Assembly: GCF_009846885.1 (NCBI RefSeq)
Contig: NZ_WUWM01000022.1
Location: forward strand, 1-64,000
Reading direction: 5' to 3'
Length of the DNA stretch: 64,000 nucleotides
Source: Paenibacillus puerhi
GTDB taxonomy: Bacteria; Bacillota; Bacilli; Paenibacillales; NBRC-103111
The translations under genes and the position numbers were made by a program. The notes under the pieces are model-generated. The model searched no databases. It was given only the letters and a program-made list of their open reading frames with translations, and had not been told where the DNA came from. Every line of letters starts with the position of its first letter. Positions within the stretch are counted from its first letter, which is position 1. Below are positions 34,999 through 43,373 of this stretch, in pieces.

Positions 34999-35027
34999 AT
35001 CTTATCAATCAGATGTTCTTCTGTCAA
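34999..35027 (-). promoter_or_regulatory. Promoter of the sulfonate-type importer operon
   Basis: On the minus strand TTGACA (35022-35027) is separated by exactly 17 bp from TAAGAT (34999-35004). This is a near-consensus vegetative promoter facing the ATPase gene. The 494-bp gap 34862-35355 also holds the inverted repeat and hairpin above, a candidate small RNA and a palindrome near the dehydrogenase gene. Confidence 0.7.
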
Positions 35028-35121
35028 CGAAAAATTAACGCTTATCCCGCTTTTTTTAATCGCCTCGGTCCAACCCTTGCAAGACGACCGTCTGGGGGGC
35101 CGTCGGCACCTTGGCTCGACA

Positions 35122-35230
35122 TAAAAAAGGAGGCGTTCTTCATGGAATAATAGAAGAAGCGCCTCCGTTGATACGGTCGTCACTTTAAATCAAAGTTAAA
35201 TAAGTGGAATTATGGGATATACGAGAAATA
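35122..35230 (-). ncRNA. Candidate small RNA ending in a strong terminator
   Basis: On the minus strand TTGACG (35261-35266), an 18-bp spacer and TATGAT (35237-35242) could start a transcript near 35230. It would end about 110 nt later at a hairpin, GAAGAA-G-CGCCTCC complementary to GGAGGCG-TTCTTC (35129-35166), followed by TTTTTT. No convincing reading frame is inside. It lies upstream of the sulfonate-type operon on the same strand. It could instead be a terminated leader of that operon. Confidence 0.35.
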
Positions 35231-35302
35231 TCGATTATCATATCACCATCCTTTATAACTCGTCAACGCTGAATTTACGGTCAACGGGCAGGGAAGAACC
35301 AA

Positions 35303-35316
35303 TCGCCCATGGGCGA
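35303..35316. promoter_or_regulatory. Perfect 14-bp palindrome upstream of the short-chain dehydrogenase gene
   Basis: TCGCCCATGGGCGA is fully self-complementary and lies 40 bp before the start codon of the next gene. It could be an operator. No second copy was noticed. Confidence 0.3.
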
Positions 35317-35355
35317 ATATCCTAACATATCACTTCATCTTCAGGAGGGAATACC

Positions 35356-36255
35356 ATGTACCCGCACTATCCCCCTATCGGGACGGAAACGTACTGCCAA
35401 GTAAAGCCCGTGTTTTTCCCTGCTCAGCATCAGAACCGCCAGCCGGGCTTCGAGTATCCGATGCAGCCGCAGCCGATCTCGGATAATCCGCACTATGTCG
35501 GCAGCGGCAAGCTAAGGGGCAAGGTTGCGATCATCACGGGGGGCGACAGCGGCATCGGGCGGGCTATCGCCCTTGCCTTTGCCAAAGAAGGAGCGGATCT
35601 GGCGATCGCTTATCTCGATGAGCATAAGGATGCCGAAGCGACCGCGGCGATGGTAGCAGGGCTCGGGCAGCGCTGTCTGCTGCTGCCGGGCGATCTGCGC
35701 GATGAGTCGTGGTGCCGCGAGGTCGTTAGGCGGACGGTGGCCTGCTACGGGCGGCTGAACGTACTCGTCATCAATCAGGGCGTACAGTTTCCCCAGTCGA
35801 ATATTATGAACATTACAAGGCAGCAGCTGGAGGATACGTTCCGAACGAATATATTTCCGAGCTTCTTTCTCACGCAGGAGGCGCTGCGCCACTTAAAGCC
35901 GGGGAGCTCGATCATCAGCACGACCTCGGTGACCGCCTATGCCGGGGCGCCCCTGCTGATCGACTATTCGTCGACGAAGGGGGCTATGGTGTCCTTCACG
36001 CGGTCGCTATCGCTGCAGCTGGCCCGCTCCGGCATACGAGTCAATGCGGTCGCGCCCGGTCCGATCTGGACACCGCTGCAGGTATCCAGCTACTCGGCCG
36101 ATTATATTCGAACGATAGGCTGGGATACGCCGATGGGCCGTCCCGGCCAACCGTTCGAGCTGGCGCCGACTTACGTATATCTGGCCTCCGACGATTCGGG
36201 TTACGTCACCGGCCAGGTGCTGCACGTCAACGGAGGGACCATGACCGAATCGTAG
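35356..36255 (+). CDS. Short-chain dehydrogenase/reductase (YhdF-like)
   Basis: 299 residues. A 50-residue N-terminal extension (PGFEYPMQPQP) precedes the Rossmann fold; the cofactor motif is TGGDSGIG (61-68). The catalytic Ser is in STTSVTAYAG and the Tyr-Lys pair in YSSTKGAM. The NDP specificity loop reads AYLDEHKDAE. The extension plus domain matches general-stress and spore-associated SDRs of Bacilli such as YhdF/YdaD, oxidising or reducing an alcohol or aldehyde with NAD(P). AGGAGGG precedes the ATG. Substrate unknown. Confidence 0.85.
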   Translation: MYPHYPPIGTETYCQVKPVFFPAQHQNRQPGFEYPMQPQPISDNPHYVGSGKLRGKVAIITGGDSGIGRAIALAFAKEGADLAIAYLDEHKDAEATAAMVAGLGQRCLLLPGDLRDESWCREVVRRTVACYGRLNVLVINQGVQFPQSNIMNITRQQLEDTFRTNIFPSFFLTQEALRHLKPGSSIISTTSVTAYAGAPLLIDYSSTKGAMVSFTRSLSLQLARSGIRVNAVAPGPIWTPLQVSSYSADYIRTIGWDTPMGRPGQPFELAPTYVYLASDDSGYVTGQVLHVNGGTMTES

Positions 36256-36420
36256 CGGAAGCAAGCGTGCCGAAGGCAGGAGAAAGAAATTGAGGGGATT
36301 TGGACGCAATAAGAAGGCTCCGGCAGGCGCGGACTGGCGCGTGACGGGACCGGCTTCCCTTGGGTCACAGTGAAATACATGCACGGAATCGAAAACGCCG
36401 GCCTTCCTCGTCCGTCTTTA

Positions 36421-36440
36421 TACGTTATAATGGTAACGTA
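36421..36440. promoter_or_regulatory. Palindrome overlapping the -10 box of the AHSA1 gene
   Basis: TACGTTA and TAACGTA flank TAATGG, forming a perfect 7-bp inverted repeat. Its left arm runs into TATAAT (36426-36431), the -10 box of the following gene. A repressor bound here would cover the promoter. Confidence 0.5.
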
Positions 36441-36468
36441 TACTCGAAGTTTACGGAGGAATGAAACG

Positions 36469-37080
36469 ATGCCGGGTCAAGTGTTCAGGCGGGACATCGA
36501 AAGAGAAACGGGAGCCCCATGGGAGCAATGGCTGCAATGGTTGGAGGAGGATGCCGCACAGCGGTATTCCTATGACGAATTGACCGGCTACCTCCAGGAG
36601 GTTCGCGGAGCCGGGCTCCGATGGGCGCCGATTATCGCCGATATGTATAGGCAGCAGCAGGGACACAAGCCGGTCGGGCAAACGATCGCCGTCGGCTTCA
36701 ATATCGGCGTGCGCAAGACCGCCGCACTGTCGAGAGAGCAGCTTTGGCATTATTTGATTTCGCCGGATGGCTTGAAGCTGTGGATCGGGGAAGTAGAGCC
36801 GTTCAACCTGGAAGCCGGTACGGTCTTCGAATCGAAGGAAGGCGTATCAGGCAAGCTCAGTGTGGTGAAGCCGTATGAAAAGCTGCGTCTGTCCTGGCAG
36901 CGGCCAGATTGGGAGCATCCCTCGACGCTTCAGATTTATCTGCTGCCCACCAAGACGGGGAAGACTACGATCAGCTTTAATCAGGAGAAGCTGGACGATC
37001 TGTATATGAGGCATATCATGAAGCGGCATTGGGAAGAAGCGGCGGAACGAATGCTTCAGGAAGCGGGGCAGACGCGATAA
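36469..37080 (+). CDS. AHSA1/SRPBCC domain protein
   Basis: 203 residues. The first 75 contain an acidic helical segment with a conserved-looking APWEQWLQWLEEDA. Residues about 80-195 form an AHSA1-type START-like domain (FNIGVRKTAALSREQLWHYL, LKLWIGEVEPFNLEAGTVFE, SWQRPDWEHPSTLQIYLLPT, WEEAAERMLQ). Such proteins often pair with ArsR-type regulators or bind hydrophobic ligands. ATG 36469 is 8 nt after GGAGGA; the in-frame start at 36370 would place the promoter inside the gene. Function unknown beyond the fold. Confidence 0.75.
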   Translation: MPGQVFRRDIERETGAPWEQWLQWLEEDAAQRYSYDELTGYLQEVRGAGLRWAPIIADMYRQQQGHKPVGQTIAVGFNIGVRKTAALSREQLWHYLISPDGLKLWIGEVEPFNLEAGTVFESKEGVSGKLSVVKPYEKLRLSWQRPDWEHPSTLQIYLLPTKTGKTTISFNQEKLDDLYMRHIMKRHWEEAAERMLQEAGQTR

Positions 37081-37256
37081 GCCCAGCTGAGAAGGTGGAT
37101 ATAGCGGAGCCGGATCTGTCCGATATGGAAGGTCAAGCAAGGCTATCGGCCATCCCTTGGCTAACGAACGCGAGGAGGTAAGCCCGTCCCAAGTAGATAA
37201 AGGTGCGAATGATGGACTGCTTTTCTCGCAGCAAATCAATCAGGAGGCCCGATGCC

Positions 37257-37312
37257 GGGCACGACAAGAAGCTCCCTTCTCTATTTAGAGGCGGGAGCTT
37301 CTTGTCGTGCCC
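37257..37312. terminator. Perfect 20-bp inverted repeat between AHSA1 and kinase genes
   Basis: The 20 bases at 37257-37276 (starting GGGCACGACAAG) are exactly complementary to 37293-37312, with a 16-nt loop. No T-run follows on either side, so it may be a factor-dependent terminator, RNA-stability element or remnant of a small mobile repeat. The gap 37081-37418 (338 bp) otherwise holds the next promoter; I see no gene in 37081-37250. Confidence 0.6.
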
Positions 37313-37334
37313 CCATGCGGATTATTCTTGACGA

Positions 37335-37364
37335 TTGACTGTAAGCTGATGCCGGAAGTATACT
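37335..37364 (+). promoter_or_regulatory. Promoter of the second kinase/regulator operon
   Basis: TTGACT (37335-37340) and TATACT (37359-37364) are separated by 18 bp, about 55 bp before the kinase start codon. Confidence 0.6.
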
Positions 37365-37418
37365 CAAACTTACTTGTTTCGGTTAGCTGGGAATACCATC
37401 AAGGGGAGAGTAGCGACC

Positions 37419-39134
37419 ATGACGTTGAAGCAAAGAATTTTTATGTTATTTTTACTAAGCTCGATCATTCCTTTTCTAAGTGTGTTCGTCATTTCCTACT
37501 TCACGATTGATTCTATTTTCGACAACAAGATAGAAAGTGGAATCCGCAGCAACCTGAGGCAGGTGGAGCTTTCCTTAGCCGGCTCGATCAGCAACTTAAA
37601 TCATATCTCCCAGCAGCTGGCCTATGGCGGGACGATTGGAAAGCAGCTGGATGAGGTGCTGCATGAGACGGAGGGCCCCTTCGAGAAAATGCAATCCAAA
37701 GCCCAGCTAAAAAACGAGCTGAATCTGATTACCTTTACAAACCCGAGTATCGGGTTGACGACCTATTATTTTGAGAAGGACGGCTCCATCCAATTTGAGA
37801 ACTTCCCCGTAAAAAGCAGCTTTTCGCCGGACCAGCTGCCCCTGCTGGCCAAGTATTACGGCATCACTTATTACGGCCCCCATGTGAGTATGAACGAGTT
37901 CGACGATCAGTTTGTCTTGTCTGCTTTAAGGCAAGTGGAGCTTCCCGACCGCGATGATGTATACGTATACATCGAGAACGGGTTCAGCTTGACGCAAAGT
38001 ATTTTGGATAACGATCAGTACGGAGGTGCCTTATCTCACCTGGTGCTGGATGGCCAAGGCCGGGTTGCGTACAGCGAGGTTCCCGATATATTTGCATACG
38101 GAACTCAATTTTCCCAATTTTCCAGAGGAGAGGGCAAGGGCTTATTTCGGGGCTATCATTGGTTCAAGCAGACCTCCAGCCAAGATTGGAGCGTCGTTTC
38201 CGTCATCTCCCAGGCCGATTATAACAGTGAAAAAAATCGCTGGATGATGCAGATCCTTTTGGTGGCGTTACTATTTCTTGTCGTTACTTGCGTGCTGGCC
38301 TGGCTGCTGTGGAAAATGGTGTATATCCCTCTGAACTTATTTCATAGAGAAATTAAGGGGATGTCTGTGTCTCATAATCGCTCCGCGCCCAAACCGGTGG
38401 AACGAACCCGCATCCCGGAATATGACCGCTTACTCATCCAATTTGCCGACATGAGAGAACAAATCTGGGAGTTGTTTAGAGAAGTGGAGCAGAAAGAGAA
38501 AAATCGGGCGGACCTCGAAGTGGAGAAGCTGCTCTATCAGATTAATCCCCACTTCCTGATGAATACCCTGGATACGGTGCATTGGCTGGCTCTGATGAAC
38601 GGACAGGATGAAATCGACCGGCTTGTTCAGTCGCTTAATAAACTGCTGTACTATAACCTGGGCAAGCTCGGTCAAGCCTCCACGATCGAGGAAGAGATCG
38701 ATGCGCTCAAACAGTATTTGGTGCTTCAGCAGATCCGCTATGATTTTGAGTTCGACGTGCGCATCGAGGTGGACGAGAACGTCCTGAAGATCCCCGTCCC
38801 CCGATTTATTCTTCAGCCCTTGGTGGAGAACTCCCTTTATCACGGGCTGAACGATGACGGGTATATTGAGGTTAACGTCTCGCTGGATAAGGATATTCAT
38901 ATTACCATCCAGGATAACGGAGCCGGTATGTCCGAGGAAGCGATCCGGGAGCTGCTGAATAACCGAACAATAGAACAAAATAAGGTCGGGATGGGGATCG
39001 GGATGAACTACGTGAAGCGTATGCTGGAAGCGCGGTATGAGGACAAGGCTAGGCTTGAAATAAAAAGTGAAGTAGGGGAAGGGACGAGCGTTGTGTTAAC
39101 CTTGCCCGCCTGGGAGGAGGAGGTCCGATCATGA
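37419..39134 (+). CDS. YesM-family membrane sensor histidine kinase
   Basis: 571 residues: membrane helix about 8-32 (FMLFLLSSIIPFLSVFVISY), extracellular sensor domain to about 285, second helix about 288-310 (ILLVALLFLVVTCVLAWLLW), a HAMP-like linker, His_kinase segment with His378 in INPHFLMNTLD, and HATPase (QPLVENSLYHGL, QDNGAGM, GMGIGMNYVKRML). ATG 37419 is chosen over the in-frame upstream start at 37374 because GGGGAG precedes it and the hydrophobic helix then begins at the expected place. It overlaps the regulator gene by 4 bp. Confidence 0.9.
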   Translation: MTLKQRIFMLFLLSSIIPFLSVFVISYFTIDSIFDNKIESGIRSNLRQVELSLAGSISNLNHISQQLAYGGTIGKQLDEVLHETEGPFEKMQSKAQLKNELNLITFTNPSIGLTTYYFEKDGSIQFENFPVKSSFSPDQLPLLAKYYGITYYGPHVSMNEFDDQFVLSALRQVELPDRDDVYVYIENGFSLTQSILDNDQYGGALSHLVLDGQGRVAYSEVPDIFAYGTQFSQFSRGEGKGLFRGYHWFKQTSSQDWSVVSVISQADYNSEKNRWMMQILLVALLFLVVTCVLAWLLWKMVYIPLNLFHREIKGMSVSHNRSAPKPVERTRIPEYDRLLIQFADMREQIWELFREVEQKEKNRADLEVEKLLYQINPHFLMNTLDTVHWLALMNGQDEIDRLVQSLNKLLYYNLGKLGQASTIEEEIDALKQYLVLQQIRYDFEFDVRIEVDENVLKIPVPRFILQPLVENSLYHGLNDDGYIEVNVSLDKDIHITIQDNGAGMSEEAIRELLNNRTIEQNKVGMGIGMNYVKRMLEARYEDKARLEIKSEVGEGTSVVLTLPAWEEEVRS

Positions 39135-40564
39135 TTAAGGTACTTGTTGTGGATGACGATAAATTAGTCCGCAAGGGCTTGATATCGGCCATGCCCTGGA
39201 ACGATTTCGGCATGCAGGTCACAGGGGAGGCCAACAATGGCCAGAAGGCACTGGAATTTCTGGAATCGCAGCCTGTCGATTTATTGCTCACAGATTTGGC
39301 TATGCCCGTGATGTCCGGGGTTGAATTACTGAGGATAGCCCGCAAGCGTTATCCCCGTCTTCATATGGTCGTCCTGACCCTCCATCAAGATTTTGAATAC
39401 ATCCAGGAAGCTCTCAGGCTGGGAGCTATCGATTACATAGCTAAGGTCCAATTGGAACGGGAACGCTTCGACGAGGTTCTGGGACGGATAGCGGCCCGCA
39501 TCAACGAACAACGGGAGCAGCGCCGCAAGCCCCTTCCTTCCGATGAAACGGTATTCGAGCTTGATCATGGGTTCGTGCTGATGTCCCTGGAGCGGGACCC
39601 CGACCGGAATTGGCCTCAGGAATGGGGAATGCCTGCGGACGAAACTATGCTGGAGGTGGAGCGCAACTGCTGGCTCTGGCTGGCCGCCGGGGGAGAACAG
39701 CGTCAGTGGCCAGACATCCTGCCGGACCATGCGGGCAAGAAGCCGAGGGGAATGCTGCTGGCTGTGTCCGGACTTGCACAGCGTTCCTGGAAGGAGATAC
39801 AGCGATGGATCAGGGGCTATATGGAGAATGTTATATTTTATGAATATCGGCCGGATCGCAAGATGCTTCCCGTATCGATGAAAGAGCCCTATGAAACGCT
39901 GACCGCGCCGGATGAAGCCGAGCTGAACCGGGTCAAGGAAAGCTGGCTGCTATCTTCCTGGGTTCATCATGACCGCAATTTCGAGAAGCTTCTGGCCGAT
40001 ATGAAATCGCTAAGGCTGCGTGAAACTCAGCTGATGGGGCTCTTATATTCGCTGGTGATGGAGTGGAACCGTTTCTTCGACCAAACCCAGTTAGGTAAAA
40101 TCCAAATGATCGATTCCATCCACTGCTGGTATGATGTTGAGCAATGGTTAGGGGGCCTCCGCCAAAGCATCCGGGAATCGTCCGGGCAAGCGGCCTGCCC
40201 GCAAGACATTACCGATTGTATGGCAAAGGCTGTTCGGATGCTTCATACGGAGATCGACAAGCAATTGACGGCCGCCGAATTGGCGCAGCGTTTGAATTTG
40301 AGCCGGAGCTACTTCAGCCAATGCTTCAAGGAAATGACCGGCAAAACATTTAACGACTATTCGCGCTCCATACGGATCGAGAAGGCGAAAGACTATTTGC
40401 AGAATACGAATAAAACGATTCTATGGGTCGCGGAGCAAACGGGCTATTCGGACGAAAAGTATTTCAGCCGCATCTTCCGTGAATTTACCGGCGTGCTTCC
40501 AAGCGAATACCGGCAAACCCGGCGCAAAAGCCCGAAGGGCAAAGAAGCCGCAGATTCCCCCTGA
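39131..40564 (+). CDS. YesN-family response regulator with AraC-type DNA-binding domain
   Basis: 477 residues. Receiver domain 1-120 with DDD at 8-10 and phosphoacceptor Asp55 (LLTDLAMPV). The usual Lys-Pro after the last strand is replaced by Lys-Val (IDYIAKVQLE), a variation that may alter signalling. After a long linker the C-terminal double helix-turn-helix reads LAQRLNLSRSYFSQCFKEMT and VAEQTGYSDEKYFSRIFREF. It is cotranscribed with its kinase and probably activates the importer operon beginning at 40792. Confidence 0.9.
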   Translation: MIKVLVVDDDKLVRKGLISAMPWNDFGMQVTGEANNGQKALEFLESQPVDLLLTDLAMPVMSGVELLRIARKRYPRLHMVVLTLHQDFEYIQEALRLGAIDYIAKVQLERERFDEVLGRIAARINEQREQRRKPLPSDETVFELDHGFVLMSLERDPDRNWPQEWGMPADETMLEVERNCWLWLAAGGEQRQWPDILPDHAGKKPRGMLLAVSGLAQRSWKEIQRWIRGYMENVIFYEYRPDRKMLPVSMKEPYETLTAPDEAELNRVKESWLLSSWVHHDRNFEKLLADMKSLRLRETQLMGLLYSLVMEWNRFFDQTQLGKIQMIDSIHCWYDVEQWLGGLRQSIRESSGQAACPQDITDCMAKAVRMLHTEIDKQLTAAELAQRLNLSRSYFSQCFKEMTGKTFNDYSRSIRIEKAKDYLQNTNKTILWVAEQTGYSDEKYFSRIFREFTGVLPSEYRQTRRKSPKGKEAADSP

Positions 40565-40569
40565 GCAAG

Positions 40570-40598
40570 AAGGCGCCTGCTTATGCACGGCGTCTTTT
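40570..40598 (+). terminator. Terminator after the second kinase/regulator operon
   Basis: AAGGCGCC (40570-40577) pairs with GGCGTCTT (40589-40596), with one G-T pair, followed by TT. It separates the regulator gene from the importer operon. Confidence 0.6.
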
Positions 40599-40747
40599 CA
40601 CTAGACACAGGTAGAGAAATGTAAGCTGAACGGGGGACATATGTGTACAAAAAGGACGGGAAGCCGGTTCAAGCTCATGCAAATTGCCATCATTTCTCTA
40701 ACCGAAGAGGCACTCGATACCTATCTCATGGATTCGCCATCATCCTT

Positions 40748-40753
40748 TATACT
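40748..40753 (+). promoter_or_regulatory. -10 box (TATACT) of the second importer operon
   Basis: TATACT lies 39 bp before the ATG and has no good -35 box, as expected for an activated promoter. GCCATCAT occurs at 40686 and 40736; 50 bp is not close to a whole number of helical turns shared with the other promoters, so its relevance is uncertain. The A-tract/CGCA motif is absent here. Confidence 0.4.
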
Positions 40754-40791
40754 GGCAATGAAGCAACAATCATAGGAAAGAAGGGGAAAAC

Positions 40792-42438
40792 ATGTCCAAA
40801 AAACTAGGCATTGTGTTACTTGCCGCTTCTATGGTTACTATTGCAGCCTGCTCCGGGAAACCCGGCAAGCCTGCGGCGAGCGAGGAGGCGAGCTCCCAGT
40901 TGGGATCGGCGGCAGAGCCATTCGGCAAATATCAGAACACGGTTACGCTTGGTATCCCGTACAGTGTAGATCCGAGCTTCAAGTCGAGCAAAGGGGAAAC
41001 GCCGGAGAACAACGTTTGGAAAACGGCCATTAAAGAAAACCTGAATATCGATTTGGTCATCGATTGGCAGGTGGCTAAAGATAATTTTGACCAAAAAATG
41101 AATCTGGCTATCGCCAGCAATGATTTGCCGGATGCGATGATTGTCAATCAGGTTCAGCTGAATCGGATGGTGAAGGCGGGTGAAATCGAGGATCTGACCG
41201 CTGCCTACAATCAATATGCATCCCCTGCGGTGAAGAGAATCATCGACAGTACGGACGGGCTTGCGATGAGTCAAGCGACGTTCGACGGGAAAATAATGGG
41301 GATCCCATCCGTAACGGCCGAAGACTTTAGCTGGCTATGGATCCGAAAGGACTGGCTCGATAAGCTTGGACTGCAGCCGCCAAAGACGATCGAAGAGCTT
41401 GAGAAGGTGGCCAAAGCGTTCGTGGAGCAGGACCCGGACGGTAACGGCAAGGCCGACACGATCGGCATGGCGGTCGGCAATGGATTATTCAACGATTTTA
41501 CCCAAGGGCCACCTACCTTTGACCTGGGCGGCATCTTCTCAGCCTATAACGCGTATCCCGGGTTCTGGGTGAAGGGCGCTGACGGGAAGCCTGTATACGG
41601 TTCCACGATGCCAGAGACCAAAACGGCGCTTGCCAAGCTGCGCGACATGTATGCTCAAGGCTTGCTGGATAAGGAAATCGGCATTCGCAAGGCGGCCGAA
41701 GAGGTCGTGATCAGCGGCAAGGCAGGCATGTTCTTTTGCGGGTTCTTTGGCGGGTATTGGCCGCTGCCGAGCGCCTGGAAGAACGATCCGCAAGCCAACT
41801 GGCAGGCGTACGCGCTGCCGCTGGATGCGACGGGCAAGTACAATGTGATGAGAACGAACCCGACCAATACCTTTCTCGTGGTGCGCAAAGGATATGCCCA
41901 TCCGGAAGCGCCGATCAAGATGAATAATTTTTACCTGAGAGACGAGTCCAAGTACGGGAATGAATTTATGCTGGCGCGCAATTTCTTTGCTCCCCTGGAT
42001 GAAATCGGATTTGAAGTGAAAGCCGCCCAGGAGGTGCTCGCAGGGACCAAGAAGCCGGAGGACTTTCCGGACAGCAGCGAGTATAAGCTGTTGAACAATA
42101 CCGTAAAAACGATCTCGAAGTCGAAGCTGAAGCCTTACGATCAGGTTGATATCCAATATTGGAACCAAGAGGATCCGGATTTCATGCGCGCCTATTCGCT
42201 GCTCGTGGGCGGAAGGACGCATGCGGATCCGAACCTGAACAAACTGACGAGCTTGTCGTATAACCGCACCAAGACGATGGAAAACAAATGGAGCAACCTG
42301 TCCAAACTGGAAAAGGAATCCTTCCTGAAAATTATTATGGGCGCCGCTCCGATCGATTCCTTCGACCAATTTGTCCAAGACTGGAAGAAACAGGGCGGGG
42401 ATCAAGTGACGGCTGAAATCGCAGAGACGATGAAATAA
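40792..42438 (+). CDS. Sugar ABC transporter substrate-binding lipoprotein (LipO/YtcQ-like)
   Basis: 548 residues. Lipoprotein signal with lipobox IAACS at about residues 18-22. The mature protein is the long type of family 1 binding protein that accompanies LplB/YtcP permeases (WLWIRKDWLDKLGLQPPKTI, DPDGNGKADTIGMAVGNGLF, GGYWPLPSAWKNDPQ). ATG 40792 follows AAGGGG. Ligand unknown; related systems import complex oligosaccharides such as oligogalacturonides or xylan fragments. Confidence 0.9.
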   Translation: MSKKLGIVLLAASMVTIAACSGKPGKPAASEEASSQLGSAAEPFGKYQNTVTLGIPYSVDPSFKSSKGETPENNVWKTAIKENLNIDLVIDWQVAKDNFDQKMNLAIASNDLPDAMIVNQVQLNRMVKAGEIEDLTAAYNQYASPAVKRIIDSTDGLAMSQATFDGKIMGIPSVTAEDFSWLWIRKDWLDKLGLQPPKTIEELEKVAKAFVEQDPDGNGKADTIGMAVGNGLFNDFTQGPPTFDLGGIFSAYNAYPGFWVKGADGKPVYGSTMPETKTALAKLRDMYAQGLLDKEIGIRKAAEEVVISGKAGMFFCGFFGGYWPLPSAWKNDPQANWQAYALPLDATGKYNVMRTNPTNTFLVVRKGYAHPEAPIKMNNFYLRDESKYGNEFMLARNFFAPLDEIGFEVKAAQEVLAGTKKPEDFPDSSEYKLLNNTVKTISKSKLKPYDQVDIQYWNQEDPDFMRAYSLLVGGRTHADPNLNKLTSLSYNRTKTMENKWSNLSKLEKESFLKIIMGAAPIDSFDQFVQDWKKQGGDQVTAEIAETMK

Positions 42439-42465
42439 GATCATGGTCTGTTGGGAGGCGGCAAT

Positions 42466-43356
42466 GTGAAAAACAAAGGCTTCGTCATGCATTATTATCT
42501 GATGCTGCTTCCGGGATATGTGTGGCTGGTTATGTTCAGCATCGTTCCCATCTTCGGAGTTCTCATTGCTTTCCAGGATTATCATCCCGTCCGGGGCATC
42601 TGGGACTCGGAGTGGATCGGCTTTGAAAATTTCGAGTATATGTTTACGCTCAACGATAGCAAGGTTATTTTTTTTAATACGATTTTTATCGCCGTGATGA
42701 AGATTGCCGCTAATCTCATCGTGCCGATCGCCTTTGCTCTCCTGCTGCATGAACTGCGGAATGCGATCTTCAAAAGATGGGTGCAGACGCTGGTGTATTT
42801 GCCCCATTTCCTTTCCTGGGTCATTCTCAGCGGAATTTTGATCGATGTTTTCTCCTATACGGGACCGATCAACAACCTGTTGTCGAGGCTCGGAGCCGAG
42901 CCGGTGCTGTTCATGGGCAAGCCTGATTTGTTTCCGTTCCTTGTTGTCGGCAGTGATGTTTGGAAGGAATTCGGATTCAATACGATTATTTACTTGGCGG
43001 CTCTGACCGGAATTAATCCCTCTCTGTACGAGGCCGCAGCCTTGGATGGGGCCGGACGCTGGAAGCGTCTCAAGCACGTAACCTTTCCAGGCATTACGCC
43101 TACGATTTCCTTATTGCTTATTCTCAGCCTCGGCAATGTGCTGAATGCAGGCTTCGATCAGATCTTTAACCTGTATAATCCGCTGGTGTATTCCACTGGC
43201 GATATCATCGATACGTGGGTATACCGGGAAGGCCTGCTGAACTTGCAGTATGGACTTGCTACGACGGTAGGGCTGCTGAAGTCCGGGGTCGGGTTTATTC
43301 TGATCACCTTGTCCTATTATCTGGCAAGCCGGTTTTCGAATTACCGGATTTTTTAA
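42466..43356 (+). CDS. Sugar ABC transporter permease, LplB-like
   Basis: 296 residues, six membrane helices, starting YYLMLLPGYVWLVMFSIVPI. The EAA loop reads YEAAALDGAGRWKRLKHVTF. GTG 42466 is preferred to TTG 42451 because GGGAGG sits 7 nt upstream of the GTG. It partners with the YtcP-like permease downstream (17-bp gap). Confidence 0.9.
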   Translation: MKNKGFVMHYYLMLLPGYVWLVMFSIVPIFGVLIAFQDYHPVRGIWDSEWIGFENFEYMFTLNDSKVIFFNTIFIAVMKIAANLIVPIAFALLLHELRNAIFKRWVQTLVYLPHFLSWVILSGILIDVFSYTGPINNLLSRLGAEPVLFMGKPDLFPFLVVGSDVWKEFGFNTIIYLAALTGINPSLYEAAALDGAGRWKRLKHVTFPGITPTISLLLILSLGNVLNAGFDQIFNLYNPLVYSTGDIIDTWVYREGLLNLQYGLATTVGLLKSGVGFILITLSYYLASRFSNYRIF

Positions 43357-43373
43357 CCGAAGGAGCGATACCC

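Noticed and set aside
35185-35241. An 18-codon frame on the minus strand starting at 35241, considered as a leader peptide
   Set aside because: Its ATG lies inside the candidate -10 box, so it would not be in the transcript; the peptide has no regulatory-looking codon run.
40686-40743. GCCATCAT repeated 50 bp apart as a regulator site for the second importer
   Set aside because: Only an 8-bp match; insufficient to call a site, so it is mentioned only in the promoter entry.
41539-43077. A 512-codon minus-strand frame spanning the binding-protein and permease genes
   Set aside because: It crosses two well-supported genes and the gap between them and shows no motif.
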